Position numbers and translations under genes: made by a program. 64,000 nucleotides of DNA from Ottelia alismoides (Eukaryota > Streptophyta > Magnoliopsida > Alismatales > Hydrocharitaceae), in NCBI GenBank assembly GCA_037367405.1, contig JAZKJV010009615.1, positions 310,001-374,000 of the forward strand, in the 5' to 3' direction. Under the pieces are notes generated by a model. That model did not search any database and was not told the origin of the DNA. It saw nothing but the letters and a program-made list of their open reading frames with translations. Shown here piece by piece: positions 1 through 10,948 of this stretch; position 1 is the stretch's first letter, and each line of letters opens with the position of its first letter.

Positions 1-580
1 TAAAGACTAATTAAACATGATTAAAGAAAGTAATGACGGATTGAAAACCGTTAATGATCATTAGTAAACACTAATCAATAGTTAGCAAAAGATAAGCGTA
101 AACCGTGAAAGTTAAATCGCGATTAGTGAAAGTTAATCACGATTAGTGTTAATTAAGCATCATTAGCGAATCTAGAATCCTCTGGAATGTTCTAACTTAA
201 GCCCAAAGTTTGGGATAGGTTTTTGCCAAAACCATGGGCCAAAACCATGGGCTGCTAAACCATGGTTAAGGCCTAAACCATGGTTTTCTAACCATGGTTA
301 GTGGTTTTCCAGGGCTTATAAATAGACCCCCCATCCATTCATTCTCTACGACTTCCACTACCACCACCACCCCAAGGGCTAGGGTCGAGAGGTTGGGAGG
401 AGGAGTGGGAGGTGAGGGAGGAGCGCTAGCGAAGCGCTGCCGGGAGAACGAGGAGGAGAAAGGTACGATCCTCTCTTAGTTTGCTTCGTAAGCTAGACTT
501 TCAATTCATCCTCTTGTTCTTCCAAGTTTTGTTCTCGATTGATCAATCTTTCCAATTCGTTTTCCAGTTGTGGTTCGTGG

Positions 581-870
581 AGAAATCTATGTAACACCCT
601 ACTTAGGTGTGGGCGGCTATGCACGTCAGTGACCCTATGATTCGTCACACGTTCCCTCATCTAAGACGCGTGGTGTCTACCGATTCTCCATCGTTTATGT
701 TTTTGTTCTTTCTATTATGCTTTTATAATTATTTTGATGGAGAAATCTGTGTAATACTCTACTTAGGTGCGGGCAGCTATGCACGTCAGTGACCCTATGA
801 TTCGTCACACGTTCACTCACCTAAGATGCGTGGTGTCTACCGATTCTTCATCTCTTCTTGTTGTTTGAGT
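581..870 (+). repeat. 159-bp direct duplication inside LTR
   Basis: Two consecutive copies begin at about 581 and 740, each opening with GAGAAATCTRTGTAA and carrying the 'acttaggtg...cacgtcagtgacc...gattcgtcacacgtt' block. The second copy is slightly shortened. The same duplication is present in both LTRs of the element at 38540-48126 (from about 39290 and 46045), so it is ancestral to the family. Confidence 0.8.
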
Positions 871-943
871 ATATTCTTTCAAGTTTTGCTGTTGTTTTCC
901 TCACGATTGATTTTATAGACGAAACTCTTTTCATTTTTATTTT

Positions 944-1078
944 GAAATATGTCCCGATATAAGAGGAAACTCTGCCGAAATTTTCCGAGAAATATGTCCC
1001 GATATAAGGGGAAACTCTGCCGAAAATTTCCGAGAAATATGTCCCTATATAAGGGGAAACTCTGCCGAAATTTTAAGA
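944..1078 (+). repeat. 45-bp tandem repeat in LTR, 3 units
   Basis: Units start at 944, 989 and 1034, each with the core TCCCGATATAAG-GGAAACTCTGCCG or a close variant. The homologous arrays in the other LTR copies (about 39647-39820 and 46405-46580) have four units, so unit number changes between copies. The array lies downstream of the TATA box, in the presumed transcribed part of the LTR. Confidence 0.85.
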
Positions 1079-2650
1079 GAAAATATGTTCTTGGTGTTCT
1101 TCGTGTTCTTCACGTTCTTCGTTCGTTATTCGCGTTCTTGACACGTTCTTAGCATTTTTGATACGAAAATGGAATTCGATCTTTTCAGGAGCCTTAAAAT
1201 AGCCTTTCTAAAAACGAAACACGATAAAGCCTCGCATACACGAGAGAGAGCTCGATTAGGTAACGAAATCCTTTCTTTTGCTGTTGGGTTTTCATACGAG
1301 ATTATTGAAATTCTTGATTTTATTCTTTGCTATTAAGAACCCTAATTTTGGTCATTTTTGAAAAAGTCTGAAAAGTTGTTTTATGATTCCCACTAAAATA
1401 AGGTTTACGCATCAAATTGATGCGTCGACTTTGAAAGTTAGGGTTTGGGAGTTAAAATAGGCATAAATACGAGTATATATATGGTTATGAATAATATATA
1501 TGTGAGTATATACTAAGTGTTGTTGATTATGCAAATTGAAGACTTAACGAAAATGATTACATCATGGGAATTGATGTGTTTTGAGTTAGATCCTGAAAAG
1601 GATCGTGTGTCACGTTAAGGATGACTGGGAGTAGAACTACAGGTCGGGCATGCAACCTTTAGGTTTGTCGGAAGGAACCCGTATTGACGTTTCCCTACCT
1701 AAGTGGTACACGGTTGCTCTGTTATGATAAGTGTGCACGAATAGAATGTTTTGCAACGCGTGGTACCGGGAGCCAATATATTCGGGTTGGAACGACGGAA
1801 GATGTGGTCGTGCCATGTGGAGGCACGGGTGGTTCAATAGCGGCTGGGTCACGATAACAAGTATTTAAAGCTGCTAGATTATATGATTAAATGTTAGCCT
1901 GAGGTTTTAAGCAACCGAGTCCTCGAGGACGGTGTGCTCATTTGATTTTCCAGGCTAAGGGTTGAGACCCTGTTTAATAAAAGAAAAAAGAAATTGTCAG
2001 GGTAGTATTGGAGGATTGGTTGAGGCGATGTGCGGCGGCATAAGCTTATCAAGATCAACACATATCTCCAATCCCGAAGTATCCACAGCTTCGGAGTCCA
2101 AGAATGGTGGGGTTCCCCTGGGACTAATCCCTGATGTGGAATAGAAAGGAATATGACTTAAATTAATAAAAAGAAATGAATTTTTTTGGTGATATCGAGT
2201 TTTGTAAAATTACACAATTTGTTTGCTTTTCTCTTCTTCGTTACTTACCAGTTGCTAAATTTATCCTAGATTTATGGAAAACCCAACAGGTCTGTGAGCT
2301 ATCGCAAGGACTTTAAAAATTCATCCAGCTTACATACTAGACATCCAGCCACAATAGCTTTACTCTTTAAGGTAGTTAGTAATCTTTTGTATATTTTCCT
2401 TTCAAGCTGATGTACATTAAATGGTTATAGTGGGACAGTGTACCATCTGAACTTTATTTTATGAATGGAAAAGTGTTGAAAATACTTTCTTCTGAGTATT
2501 TTTATTGTAGTCTATTTCTGAATGTTAGTTGTGATTACTGAATAAATTATTGCTGAGTAACCAGATCCGGATATGGGAGGATCCGACGGCCCAGGAAATG
2601 GGGTCGTGACATCGGGGTAGGGGTTCGGCTGGGTCGGAGGGTGGGCGGGG

Positions 2651-2935
2651 GAGCCTGGCCAGTAGGAGGTGGGCGAGGGTCGGGCTCGGGGTTGGTTGGA
2701 GGAGGTCTTCGACGGGGAGGGGGGGCTAGGCTGGAGGGTGGGTGAGGGGTAGGGGGAGCATGGCCATGAGGAGGTGGGCGGGGAGAGGGCTTCGTGTTTA
2801 CGGGGGGGTCGGGGGAGCCTGGCCAGGATGAGGTGGGCAGGGGGAGAGCTTCGTGTTCACCGGGGGAGGCTGTCCAGGAGGAGGTGGGCGAGGGGAGGGC
2901 TTCGTGTTCACCGGAGGGAGGGGGTTGGGTGGATC
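2651..2935 (+). repeat. G-rich minisatellite, about 50-60-bp units
   Basis: At least four imperfect units carry the recurring blocks GCCTGGCCAG, GAGGTGGGCG and GGGCTTCGTGTT, with units starting near 2651, 2758, 2817 and 2868. The plus strand is extremely G-rich, with many runs of three or more G, so G-quadruplex formation is plausible. Proline-rich ORFs on the minus strand here (for example 2547-2954) simply reflect the repeat and are not called as genes. Confidence 0.75.
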
Positions 2936-2945
2936 GGCTGAGCGG

Positions 2946-3464
2946 GGGGTCCACGATTGCCAGGTCGACGGTGACAAGGGGTTGGCGGGGAGGAGGTGGT
3001 GGTCAACGGCGAGGCCCTCTCTTTTGCAACACAATTTGGAGAGCAAAGTCCCTTTGAATTTCGTGTCCTTGAGATATAGAAGAGTCTTGGGTGTGTACAA
3101 CACATACATGACTCTTCTTGTTTCCCTAGACGATGTTCGAGTTCGTGGGAAGCAACGTGACTCATCATTGTACCAGCGAGAGAGATAAGCACAAATCGGA
3201 CTTGATTCGAGAGGTCTCTTACTTTAGAGACTCATGCTTCAAGAGGTAACCATGATTTGTTCTTTATATTCATTATGAATATCATGAACTATTTTGAAAA
3301 TTGTTTCCTTAAAATTTATAATTTCTGAATGCACAATTGTTGTGCTACATTTTCTAGTTCATATGATGAATTGAGATTGTTTTAGCAAAATGTTTGCTAA
3401 ATATTCCGTATTTCCGTGATGTGTAATATTTATTTATTTACTTCCTTCATTTTATCCCTTGCAT
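2946..3464. other. unassigned stretch between minisatellite and copia
   Basis: I see no convincing coding exon, terminal repeat or RNA gene. The left part continues G-rich and then becomes AT-rich after about 3240. I looked on the minus strand for further exons of the channel gene and found no match. The boundary with the copia remnant at about 3465 is approximate and set by the last recognisable reverse-transcriptase codons. Confidence 0.4.
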
Positions 3465-3470
3465 ATCATC

Positions 3471-4260
3471 TCATGTAACCAGTATATCATCAAGATATAC
3501 CATGGTAGCAATTGTACCTCTAGAGGCTCTCTGTACAAAGAGAGAATGATACACATTCGACCTTTTGAACCCCTGCTTTTCAATCAAATCTGAGAGATTC
3601 CGAAACCAAACTCTCGGGCTCTGCTTAAGGCCATATATTTCCTTATGAAGCATACACACCTGTTGACACTCTCCCCTCAGCAACAAACCCCGGAGGCTGC
3701 GATATGTAAACTTCCTCCTAAAGATCACCATACAAGAAAGCATTTTTGACATCAAACTGAAACAAAGGCCAATCTCGAGCTACTGCAACTGATAAGAGAA
3801 TTCGTAGGGTAGAGTCACGAGCAACCGGAGAGAAGGCTGGCTTTGTATCGATCAATGCTACCATCAACATAATATTTTACGATAAAGATCCACTTGCAAC
3901 TCACTATAGATGCCCCATTGGGCACAAATACAAGACTCCAGGTACCACAGGATTGTAAAGCAGCCATTTCCTCCTCCATTACTTTGCATCACAAGTGTCT
4001 TGCAAGGCCTCCTAGTAATTTCGTGTAATGTCCACGGTAGACAGAGCAACCGTAAATCACCTAAACTCTATTGTAAGACGATCGAATGAGACCTAAAAAG
4101 CAATAGGGTATGTGGCACATGTACGTTTCTGCTTCCGAATAGCGAGAGGCACATCAAGATCACTAGGTGTGTCATCAAAGGTGTCCTGTATGGTATTCAC
4201 CTGCAATTGTTCTTGCTGAGACAAATCGCAGATCCACCGTTATGAACATTTTATTCAGTT
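3471..4260 (-). pseudogene. copia reverse transcriptase, N-terminal half, broken
   Basis: Minus-strand translation shows a copia RT: the conserved 'FQFDVKNAFLYGDL' block near 3735, [10 protein letters not shown] near 3610 and the catalytic box YLDDILVT at about 3471-3500. Upstream at 3864-4049 the '..CGTWSLV...' region is recognisable but in a different frame. The protein would copy the element's RNA into cDNA in the virus-like particle. It is interrupted by frameshifts, and the thumb and RNase H domains are lost. Confidence 0.8.
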
Positions 4261-4353
4261 CATACATGTGGCATGCTATCTCAACCATGGCCGGTCCCAA
4301 GCCCGGGTAAATGAGGAGGGTTGCGCGTTAAGTAGCCGACAACCAGCGCAGGA

Positions 4354-4415
4354 GAGATAAATTCGTAAATAGTGTTCTTAAATTCTTCTAAGAACACTAT
4401 TTATGAATTTATCTC
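4354..4415 (+). repeat. near-perfect hairpin in LINE 5' region
   Basis: The arms are 4354-4380 and 4389-4415, 27 nt each, complementary at 26 of 27 positions, with an 8-nt loop. It sits about 75 bp inside the 5' end of the RTE LINE, before the endonuclease frame. It could act as a structured 5' UTR element in the LINE RNA, but that is inference. Confidence 0.85.
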
Positions 4416-7400
4416 GAAACCGTTCGGATCTTTTAAACATGGATTTAAGCAAACATACAGATTTCGTTGGGACGTTCCCTACTTGCGACGCGTTGCATCG
4501 CCCGAATGCAATGAAAAATTGGCAAGGGCCGCTACATCGCAGCCTGGATGTAGTTCAAAATTTACAAGGGTTCTCGCATGAGGAACGCATGTGGGTAAAT
4601 AAGCTAGTTCCGCTGCATCACCGCCCGGATGCAGTCCAAAATTTACAAGGGTTCTCGCATAATGGATGCATGCGAGTAAAGAAGTTAGTCCAAAAGAGAT
4701 TGCAAAGGAAGTTACGGATTGGTAGTTGGAATATCGGTACTTTAACTGAAAAATTGATGGAGATAGTGGATACAATGGGAAGAAGAAAAAATTCATATAT
4801 TATGTCTTCAAGAGACTAAATGGGTTGGAGAGAAAGCAAGGGAGATCGAGAAGATAGGATTTAAACTTTGGTATTCATGTAAAGATAAGGGCAGAAACGG
4901 TGTTGGAGTGGTTGTTCATAAAGATTTGAAGGATTGAGTGGTTGAGGTGCAAAGATTTGGGGATCGGATTATTTTGCTAAAGTTGGTGCTTGAAGAAGAA
5001 ATTCTGAATATCATCTCAGTTTATGCACCACAAATTGGTTTAGATGAAAGGACTAAACAAGCTTTTTGGGAGGATATGGATAAGATTTTACAAGGAATCC
5101 CACAAAGAGAGATGGTTTGCATAGGTGGAGATCTTAATGGACATGTGAGAAAAGATGTTTCAGGGTATGCAAGTGTGCATGGAGGACATGGTTTTGGGGA
5201 TAGAAACGAAGAGGGAAAAGTCATTCTGGATTTTGTAACTGCATATGATCTTTTCATAGCAAACACTCTTTTCAAGAAGAGTGAGGAGCATTTAATTACT
5301 TATAAGAGTGGCTCAACTAGAACACAGATCGATTACTTTGCGTTGAGGAGAAGAGATCGGTTGTGTTGCAAAGATTGCAAAGTAATCCCTGTAGAGAGTT
5401 TGACAACCCAACATCGCTTGTTAGTCTTGGATTTACAAATAAAAGGGCTGGTAAAGAAAAGGAAGGTTCTTAAGATCACTAAAACTAGGTGGTGGAATCT
5501 TCCGCTGAAGCAATCAAGCTTCAGGGAGAAGGTTTTAGAAGACTTATCTTGGGATTGTAGCGGTAGTGCAAACGAGATGTGGGAGGCAGTAGCATCTTGT
5601 ATCCGAAAGGTAGCCAAAGAGATGCTAGGCGAGTCAAAAGGAGGAGCTCCGGGTCAAAAGGAGGCTTGGTGGTGGAGTGAAGGGGTGCAAGAGAAGCTAA
5701 AAATTAAAAGAGCTTGCTTTAAAGCTATGTCTAAGGATAGAACAGAGGAAACTGTCACAGACTATTTAATAGCGAAGAAGGGAGCAAAGAAGGCTGTACG
5801 CGAAGCTAAGTCAGAAGCTTATGAGGTTTTGTATAAAAATCTCAACTCTAAGGAGGGCCAGAAGGATATATTCAGGTTGGCCAAAGCAAGAGAAAGAAAG
5901 ACCAAAGACCTTTCTCAAGTGAGATGCATTAAGGACGAGGAAGGTCACGTGCTTGTTACTCAGAAGGATATAGAGACTAGATGGGAGCAATACTTCCATA
6001 AACTTTTCATTGGAGAAGGAAATAGAGAGATCACTTTGGGTGATCTAGCTAGTAGTGAAAGTTACTTGAATCGTGCATGCTATAGACGAATACGAAGAAA
6101 AGAAGTAGAGGAGGCTTTGAAGGTTATGAGACCTGGGAAGGTGTTGGACCGGATGACATCCCTGTAGAAGTATGGAAAGTTTTATGTGAGCGTGGTTTGA
6201 CTTGGCTTACGAATCTATTCATTGTTATTTGGCGAAGCAAGAAAATGCCTGAAGATTGGAGGAGTATCGTGGTGCCTCTTTATAAGAACAAAGGAGACAT
6301 TCAAAATTGTTCAAATTACAGAGGTATCAAGCTGATGAGTCACACTATGAAAATTTGGGAACGTGTGATCGAAAGAAGGTTGAGACAAGTTTCCCAAATA
6401 AAAGAAAACCAATTCGGATTCATACCAGATCGCTCAACTATTGAAGCCATCCATTTGCTGAGGAGAACAATGGAGATTTATAGAGCTAAAAGGAAGAATC
6501 TCCATATGATCTTTATTGATTTGGAGAAGGCTTATGATTCCGTCCCACGAGAGATACTGTGGAGAGTTTTGGAGAAGAGACATGTACATGTCCTATACAT
6601 TAATCTCATAAAGGATCTGTATGATAGGGCTTTATCTTGTGTAAGGACCCCGACGGGGAAGACTGACTATTTTGATATCAACATTGGTTTACATCAAGGT
6701 TCAGCTTTGAGTCCATTTCTTTTTTACTTTGATTATGGACGAGTTGACAAGTCACATTCAGGATGAGTTACCTTGGTGTATGTTATTTGCTGATGATATT
6801 GTGTTGATTGACGAGACTAGAGATGGAGTAAATGAGAAGCTTGAGGTTTGAAGACATGCATTGGAGACTAAAGGTTTTCGTATAAGTAGGGCTAAGACGG
6901 AATACATGGAATGCACCTTTGATGGAAGCAATGGTGAAGGAATCGAGGTGAAGATTGGTGACGATAACATTCAGAAGAGAGATTCTTTTAGATATCTGGG
7001 ATCTATTTTGCAATATGATGGGGAAATTGATGGAGATGTTACTAATAGAATAAATGCAGGCTGGCTAAAGTGGAGAGGAGCCTCCGCAATTCTCTGTGAT
7101 AAGAAAATTCCTTTAAAAATTAAATGAAAGTTTTACAAAGCAGCCGTGAGACCTGCTATGCTTTATGGTTCTGAATGTTAGCCTGTGAACCACAGACATG
7201 TGCAGAGAATGGCTGTAGCAGAAATGAAAATGCTAAGATGGATGTGTGGACGTACACGTAAAGATAGGATTCGGAATGATGCAATCAGAAAGAAAGTTGG
7301 TGTAGCTCCGATCGAGGATAAGATGCGAGAAAACCGCTTAAGATGGTTTGGTCATTTGCAAAGAAGGTCAACTGATGCACCGGTTAGGAGATGCAAGTGG

Positions 7401-7555
7401 TAGGATGGTGAGCCGGCTAAGAGAGGGCGAGGACGGCCCAAGAAGTGTTGGAAAGAGACTATACGAAGGGATCTTAGTTTTTTGGATATAAATCCGAAAT
7501 TGACCCAAGATAGATCTGAATGGAGGCGAAGAATCCATGTAGTCGACCCTACTTA
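4403..7555 (+). pseudogene. RTE LINE polyprotein (endonuclease-RT), broken
   Basis: The endonuclease begins near 4719 with RIGSWNIGTLT and continues through ISVYAPQ, GGDLNGHV (about 5125) and QIDYFALRR (about 5330). These are hallmarks of an apurinic/apyrimidinic-like (EEP) endonuclease that nicks target DNA. Reverse transcriptase follows: NYRGIKL (about 6315), FIDLEKAYDSVPRE (about 6510), HQGSALSP (about 6690) and the catalytic FADD box (about 6790). A C-terminal part with [10 protein letters not shown] (about 7340) closes the frame. Breaks include a frameshift near 4795, a stop at 4936, a frameshift near 6140, another near 6740, and stops near 6850, 7125, 7180 and 7400. Confidence 0.9.
4545..4700 (+). 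repeat. 81-bp tandem duplication in LINE leader
   Basis: The block ATTTACAAGGGTTCTCGCAT occurs twice, 81 bp apart (about 4560 and 4641), each within a longer similar unit that starts with a CGC-GCATC-rich segment. It lies just upstream of the endonuclease domain and is probably part of the 5' UTR or a poorly conserved N-terminus. Confidence 0.7.
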
Positions 7556-7600
7556 ATTGTGGGAAAAGGCTTTGTTGTTGTTATATACATGTGGCATGCT

Positions 7601-8800
7601 GGATGACGAGCTATGATCATGAAAAGGAGGAGGTTGCCGATTGTAGTGAAGTGGTAAATGTGGAATAAGAATAATATGTGGTAGGATAGGAGAGGATGAT
7701 GGCGAGAATGGTGTTGATGATGGTGGTGGTAGCGGTGGAGGTGGCACGTATACGTCACCATCTCTATCTGAAGAAACCAGACAGTCACCTGTTGGAGAAA
7801 AATACATTGCGGACTCAAACAACGTGACATCTGCACTGATGTAGTACTTCCTTTGAAGTGGATCATAGCATCCATACCCCTTCTGAATCCTGGAATATCC
7901 CACAAAATACATTTGACAGCTTTAGGATGGAGCTTGTCAACCTCAAGAGATAAGTAGTGGACAAATGCGACTGATCCAAAAACACGAGGACCAAGATAGT
8001 TTAACTCCTTCTCTAGAAATGTAATTGAGAAGGGAATCTTCTCTCCCAAAACAAATGAGGGCATGTGATTGATAAGATAGCATGCAGTAAGGATCGCATC
8101 ACCCCAGAACGAGTGAGGAGCATAACTCTGAATAAGAGTACGGGCGATATTAAGGATATGTCGATGTTGAGCGACACCATTTTGCTGTGAAGTATAGGCG
8201 CATGTTCACTGGTGAATTATGCCACGTGAAGGAAAGAACTGAGAAAGAACATGAGTACAAAATTCTAATGCATTATCAGCCATCACAATCTTGACTCCAG
8301 TAGAAAAACATTATGCACTTCATTGACAAATGTCTGAATTAAGCTTCCAGCATCCAGTTTATTTTTCGTTAGAAACGCCCATGACAAATGAGAAAAATCA
8401 TCAACCGCCACTAAATAAAACATGTGTCTCTGATGATCAGGGACACGACTCGGATCTCAAATGTCAACATGAAACAACTCAAAAGGGGAGCTACTACTCC
8501 GACTTCGACGACTAGGAAAGACAGATCGATGCTGCTTTCCTAACTGACATACCTCACATTGGAAGGATGATTGAGCCGAGATCTGAGGAAGAACATGACG
8601 TAACTTCTGAAAGGGAAGATGACCAAAGCGCAGATGCCAAATAAACGAACTGGCAGTTGAGTGAGATGATAATTCGGCACATTGAGTTTAGATCAATCGG
8701 CAGAGACCTCCCTGCTTACGGTCACAACCAATCACCCTGCAATAAGTATGTCCTGAAATACAAGAGACAATGGGTCAAATATAGCATAGTAATTTAAATC
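7601..8800 (-). pseudogene. copia integrase and linker, broken
   Basis: On the minus strand 7549-8064 encodes the integrase C-terminal block 'RVFGSVAFVHYLS...KLHPKAVKCI', the copia counterpart of RVFGC..FVH..KL.P.A.KC.F.GY. Higher coordinates up to about 8800 hold the integrase core in several frames with many stops. Integrase would insert the cDNA into host DNA. It joins protease/gag upstream (higher coordinates), consistent with copia order. Confidence 0.7.
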
Positions 8801-8802
8801 TT

Positions 8803-10222
8803 TCATAAGCTGAGTGATAGGAATAAATTCATAGAAAAATTTGGAGCATGCAACACACACTGTAGACGCATAGATGGTGTCAAACTGATCTCCTCATGTC
8901 CTGTAATGGGGGAATGAGTCCCATCGGCTATAACAATTGTTCTTCCTGGAGGAATTTGCTTGTAAGCAGTAAGTTGATCTCTATCGCACACAAGTGATGT
9001 GTCACCCTGAAGTCCATAATCCACTCTATAATACCAGGGTCATGACAAGAAGTAAATGCAAAAATACTACTTGAGGTACTGGCTCCAGCAGAGACTGCCA
9101 CGTCGGAAGTAGATGAGTCACCAGAACTGGCAGGAGACATAATGTCCCTCAGACGAGAAACAAGATCATCATATCTCTGCTCGAAGGAAGACAAAGGCAC
9201 TGGAGACGTATCATGTTTAGCAACTCGTGTCTGTGCTAGAAAACCATGCTTGGAGTAGCATATATCATCTATATGAACCAAGTGATGACAGTAGGTACAT
9301 GGTGGACGGAAACGGCCTCCTCTACCACATGGTTCACGACCTCGAAACTGAGAGGCACCTTCCCTTCCACGGGAGGCTACCATAGCAGATGAATTCGACA
9401 TTGGAGTAGGGGATGAAACATTGATCCGACTCAATCTATGGAAGGCTTCCTCCTCCATGGGAGGAATAGTAGCATCTGCCAAGATCTGTGAAGATGTTGC
9501 CTTATATAATGAGTCTAGTGATTGGTCCTCTAACTAGTTATTGCATGTGTATTGGGGGTATCCCCTCTCGTTACCTTCTGTTTTCTGTACCTTTTGTACT
9601 CCTGTTAGCTGCCTACCTCTTGTAAGTATTTCTCTTTCTTTCCTTTTAATGCATTGGGGCGAGCACCGTTGAGTGCGTCCCCCTTTTTTAAGCCTAAAAA
9701 AAATAATGAGTCTAGTGAGGCCAGGAAAATACCAACCATTGTGTCATTCCAATATGTCTTCTGTTGTTCAGGAGTCACTGTGAGAGGCATAATTGTGGAG
9801 CCTTTCAAACATTCCCTGTAGGGTTGTGTGGTATGCATGAAGTGGTCGTCCGTTCTGCCCTATGGTAAAAATATCATGCTGAAGTTGTAGAATATTTGTC
9901 TCATTCTTTGAATGTGAATAGGTTGCAGCAAGAATATCCAACATTGCCTTTGCAGTGGCAGGTACAGAACATCATTGGCTATCTTTGGGTGTTAATGTAC
10001 CAGATAGACTTGTGTATAGGCATCGTCCGCCTCCCATGAGGCATGTATCCATGTCTTCTCCGTCGGCTCATCTTCAGTAAGAATGTGCTTCTTACCCATA
10101 AACTTCATAAGGCTCATGAACTGCATGGCCCATAGCTCATAATTTGACTCGTCCATCTTGACTATCGACGCAGGACCACGAAAGGCGCATGTGGCGGGGA
10201 TATCAACTTTACATTCTGACAT
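8803..10222 (-). pseudogene. copia gag and protease, broken
   Basis: Minus-strand gag starts near 10222 (MSECKVDIPAT...), with the typical 'MDESNYELWAMQF' capsid opening. A further gag piece lies at 9605-9838. The nucleocapsid/protease region runs 8928-9482 and 8803-9024, with a 'CTYCHHLVHIDDICYSKHG' zinc-knuckle-like stretch and a protease tail ending 'LQCVLHAPNFSMNLFL', the usual SVLHVPNL.CNLLS block of copia proteases. The reading frame is interrupted by stops and by an L1 fragment at 9522-9702. Confidence 0.75.
9522..9702 (+). mobile_element. 5'-truncated L1 fragment, 16-bp TSD
   Basis: A 181-bp insert is bounded by the perfect direct repeat ATAATGAGTCTAGTGA (9506-9521 and 9703-9718) and ends in a short A tract. 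Its 3' end carries GGGGCGAGCACC followed by CCCTTTTTTAAGCC and the A tail. This same pattern recurs at 16898-16969, 24526-24600 and 26690-26735, marking one L1-like family. It interrupts copia gag and is therefore younger than the copia element. Confidence 0.85.
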
Positions 10223-10595
10223 ATTGCTGGCCAGAGAAGATTAGGATTGTAGACTAGAAAACTTTGTCTACACAGACATAAGGGGATTTGGTTACATGTG
10301 CAGACTCAAGCAACCAACCCCATCAACCAATAGTGAACTCCGATGTGTACGTCGAAGCCGTTAATGGTGGCCCTAAGATCCCCGCTGAAGGCACACGCAC
10401 TAGTTGTGTTCCCGCGGTGGCATGTGCCGCATGCAGTAGCAGAGGGAGAGATGCGACGGCGGCGCACTCGAAGAAGAGGGAGGTGCCGCAGCGCAACCAC
10501 AAGAGAGAGAGGTGCAACGGTAATGGCGGCACACCTGAGTGCGATGAGGTTAGGATTAGGGTTTCTGGGCACGAGAGCTTTAATCTAGAACCGTC
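10223..10595 (-). other. copia untranslated leader
   Basis: This lies between the primer site and the gag start on the minus strand. It is GC-rich around 10440-10560. The overlapping ORFs on both strands (10288-10602 plus, 10306-10572 minus) have no recognisable domain, and I treat them as leader sequence. Confidence 0.55.
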
Positions 10596-10607
10596 GCTCT
10601 GATACCA
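10596..10607 (-). other. copia primer-binding site
   Basis: Minus-strand TGGTATCAGAGC is complementary to the 3' end of plant initiator tRNA-Met. It lies directly next to the inner LTR edge, which begins at 10608. Confidence 0.9.
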
Positions 10608-10824
10608 TGTTGGGAAAATGAGAAAACTTGTTTATTCCATGCAACCCTAGGCTCTCTTATATAGAGGAGAGACATATGAGTAAATTGCAGAAGATAGATG
10701 AAATAAAAATAAATTGAGAAAACCGTACGTAAACATGAATATATCTCCACAGAGGCCATGAACAGAACCAAACAAGTTGTTATGAGTCATCATCTCACGA
10801 TTAACCTAAATTTAGTATTGAACA
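10608..10824 (-). mobile_element. copia 5' LTR (217 bp)
   Basis: The LTR is bounded by the inverted ends TGTT...AACA. Read on the minus strand it carries CTATATAAGAGAG (about 10655) as a likely TATA box. There is no partner LTR in the window because the 3' end of the element is lost, so the right boundary rests on the inverted termini only. Confidence 0.75.
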
Positions 10825-10948
10825 TAACCCTTGATGAAGCTTTTGCGAAGAATTAAAAATAGAATCATAAAAAAATACAATTGTTTTTGGCCTGAATCAA
10901 GCCATGGTATGTTAACGCATATTACCTGTATGATTTAGACCTTATCAA

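Larger units (their letters stand above)
1..2611 (+). mobile_element. Tekay-type gypsy LTR (left part off window)
   Basis: This stretch is collinear with the two LTRs at 38540-41372 and 45296-48126. Base 1 corresponds to about base 174 of those LTRs, so roughly 173 bp lie beyond the left edge. Shared landmarks are the CCATGG-rich block (about 230-305), a TATA box TATAAATA at 317-324, a 159-bp duplication, a 45-bp tandem repeat and the terminal motif ending GTCGTGACA at 2611. No primer-binding site follows position 2611, so it is either a solo LTR or the 3' LTR of an element lying to the left. It is clearly more diverged from the other two copies than they are from each other. It has no coding potential; the small ORFs inside it are chance. 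Confidence 0.85.
4278..7584 (+). mobile_element. RTE-clade LINE, full length, 16-bp TSD
   Basis: A 3.3-kb non-LTR retrotransposon is flanked by a perfect 16-bp target-site duplication, ATACATGTGGCATGCT at 4262-4277 and again at 7585-7600. The 5' end carries the 'ggtcccaagcccgg' opening that I associate with plant RTE elements. The 3' end closes with CGACCCTACTTAATTGTGGG and a short (TTG)n tail rather than poly(A), as expected of the RTE clade. It encodes endonuclease then reverse transcriptase. It is inserted into the copia element, on the opposite strand. Stops and frameshifts show it is no longer active. Confidence 0.92.
3465..10824 (-). mobile_element. Ty1/copia element, 3' end missing, with nested LINEs
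   Basis: A minus-strand copia element read from high to low coordinate: a 217-bp LTR (10608-10824), a primer site (10596-10607), gag, protease, integrase and then the first half of reverse transcriptase. The order PR-IN-RT is diagnostic of Ty1/copia. The sequence stops just after the YLDD box near 3471; RNase H and the 3' LTR are absent. An RTE LINE (4278-7584) is inserted between integrase and RT and an L1 fragment (9522-9702) inside gag. Frames are broken by several stops, so the element is dead. Confidence 0.85.

Noticed and set aside
607..792. 61-codon ORF present in all three LTR copies
   Set aside because: It lies in the 159-bp duplication, and changes between copies are mostly amino-acid-changing, so there is no sign of coding constraint.
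944..1078. CRISPR-like spaced repeats
   Set aside because: Units are contiguous tandem repeats without unique spacers, in a plant LTR.
949..1152. Short ORF with repeated MSRYKGKLCR peptides
   Set aside because: It comes from the 45-bp tandem repeat in the LTR; other LTR copies interrupt the frame (ATATATCCC units).
2547..2954. Proline-rich minus-strand ORF of 135 codons
   Set aside because: It is a translation of the G-rich minisatellite; overlapping open frames exist on both strands, as expected from composition alone.
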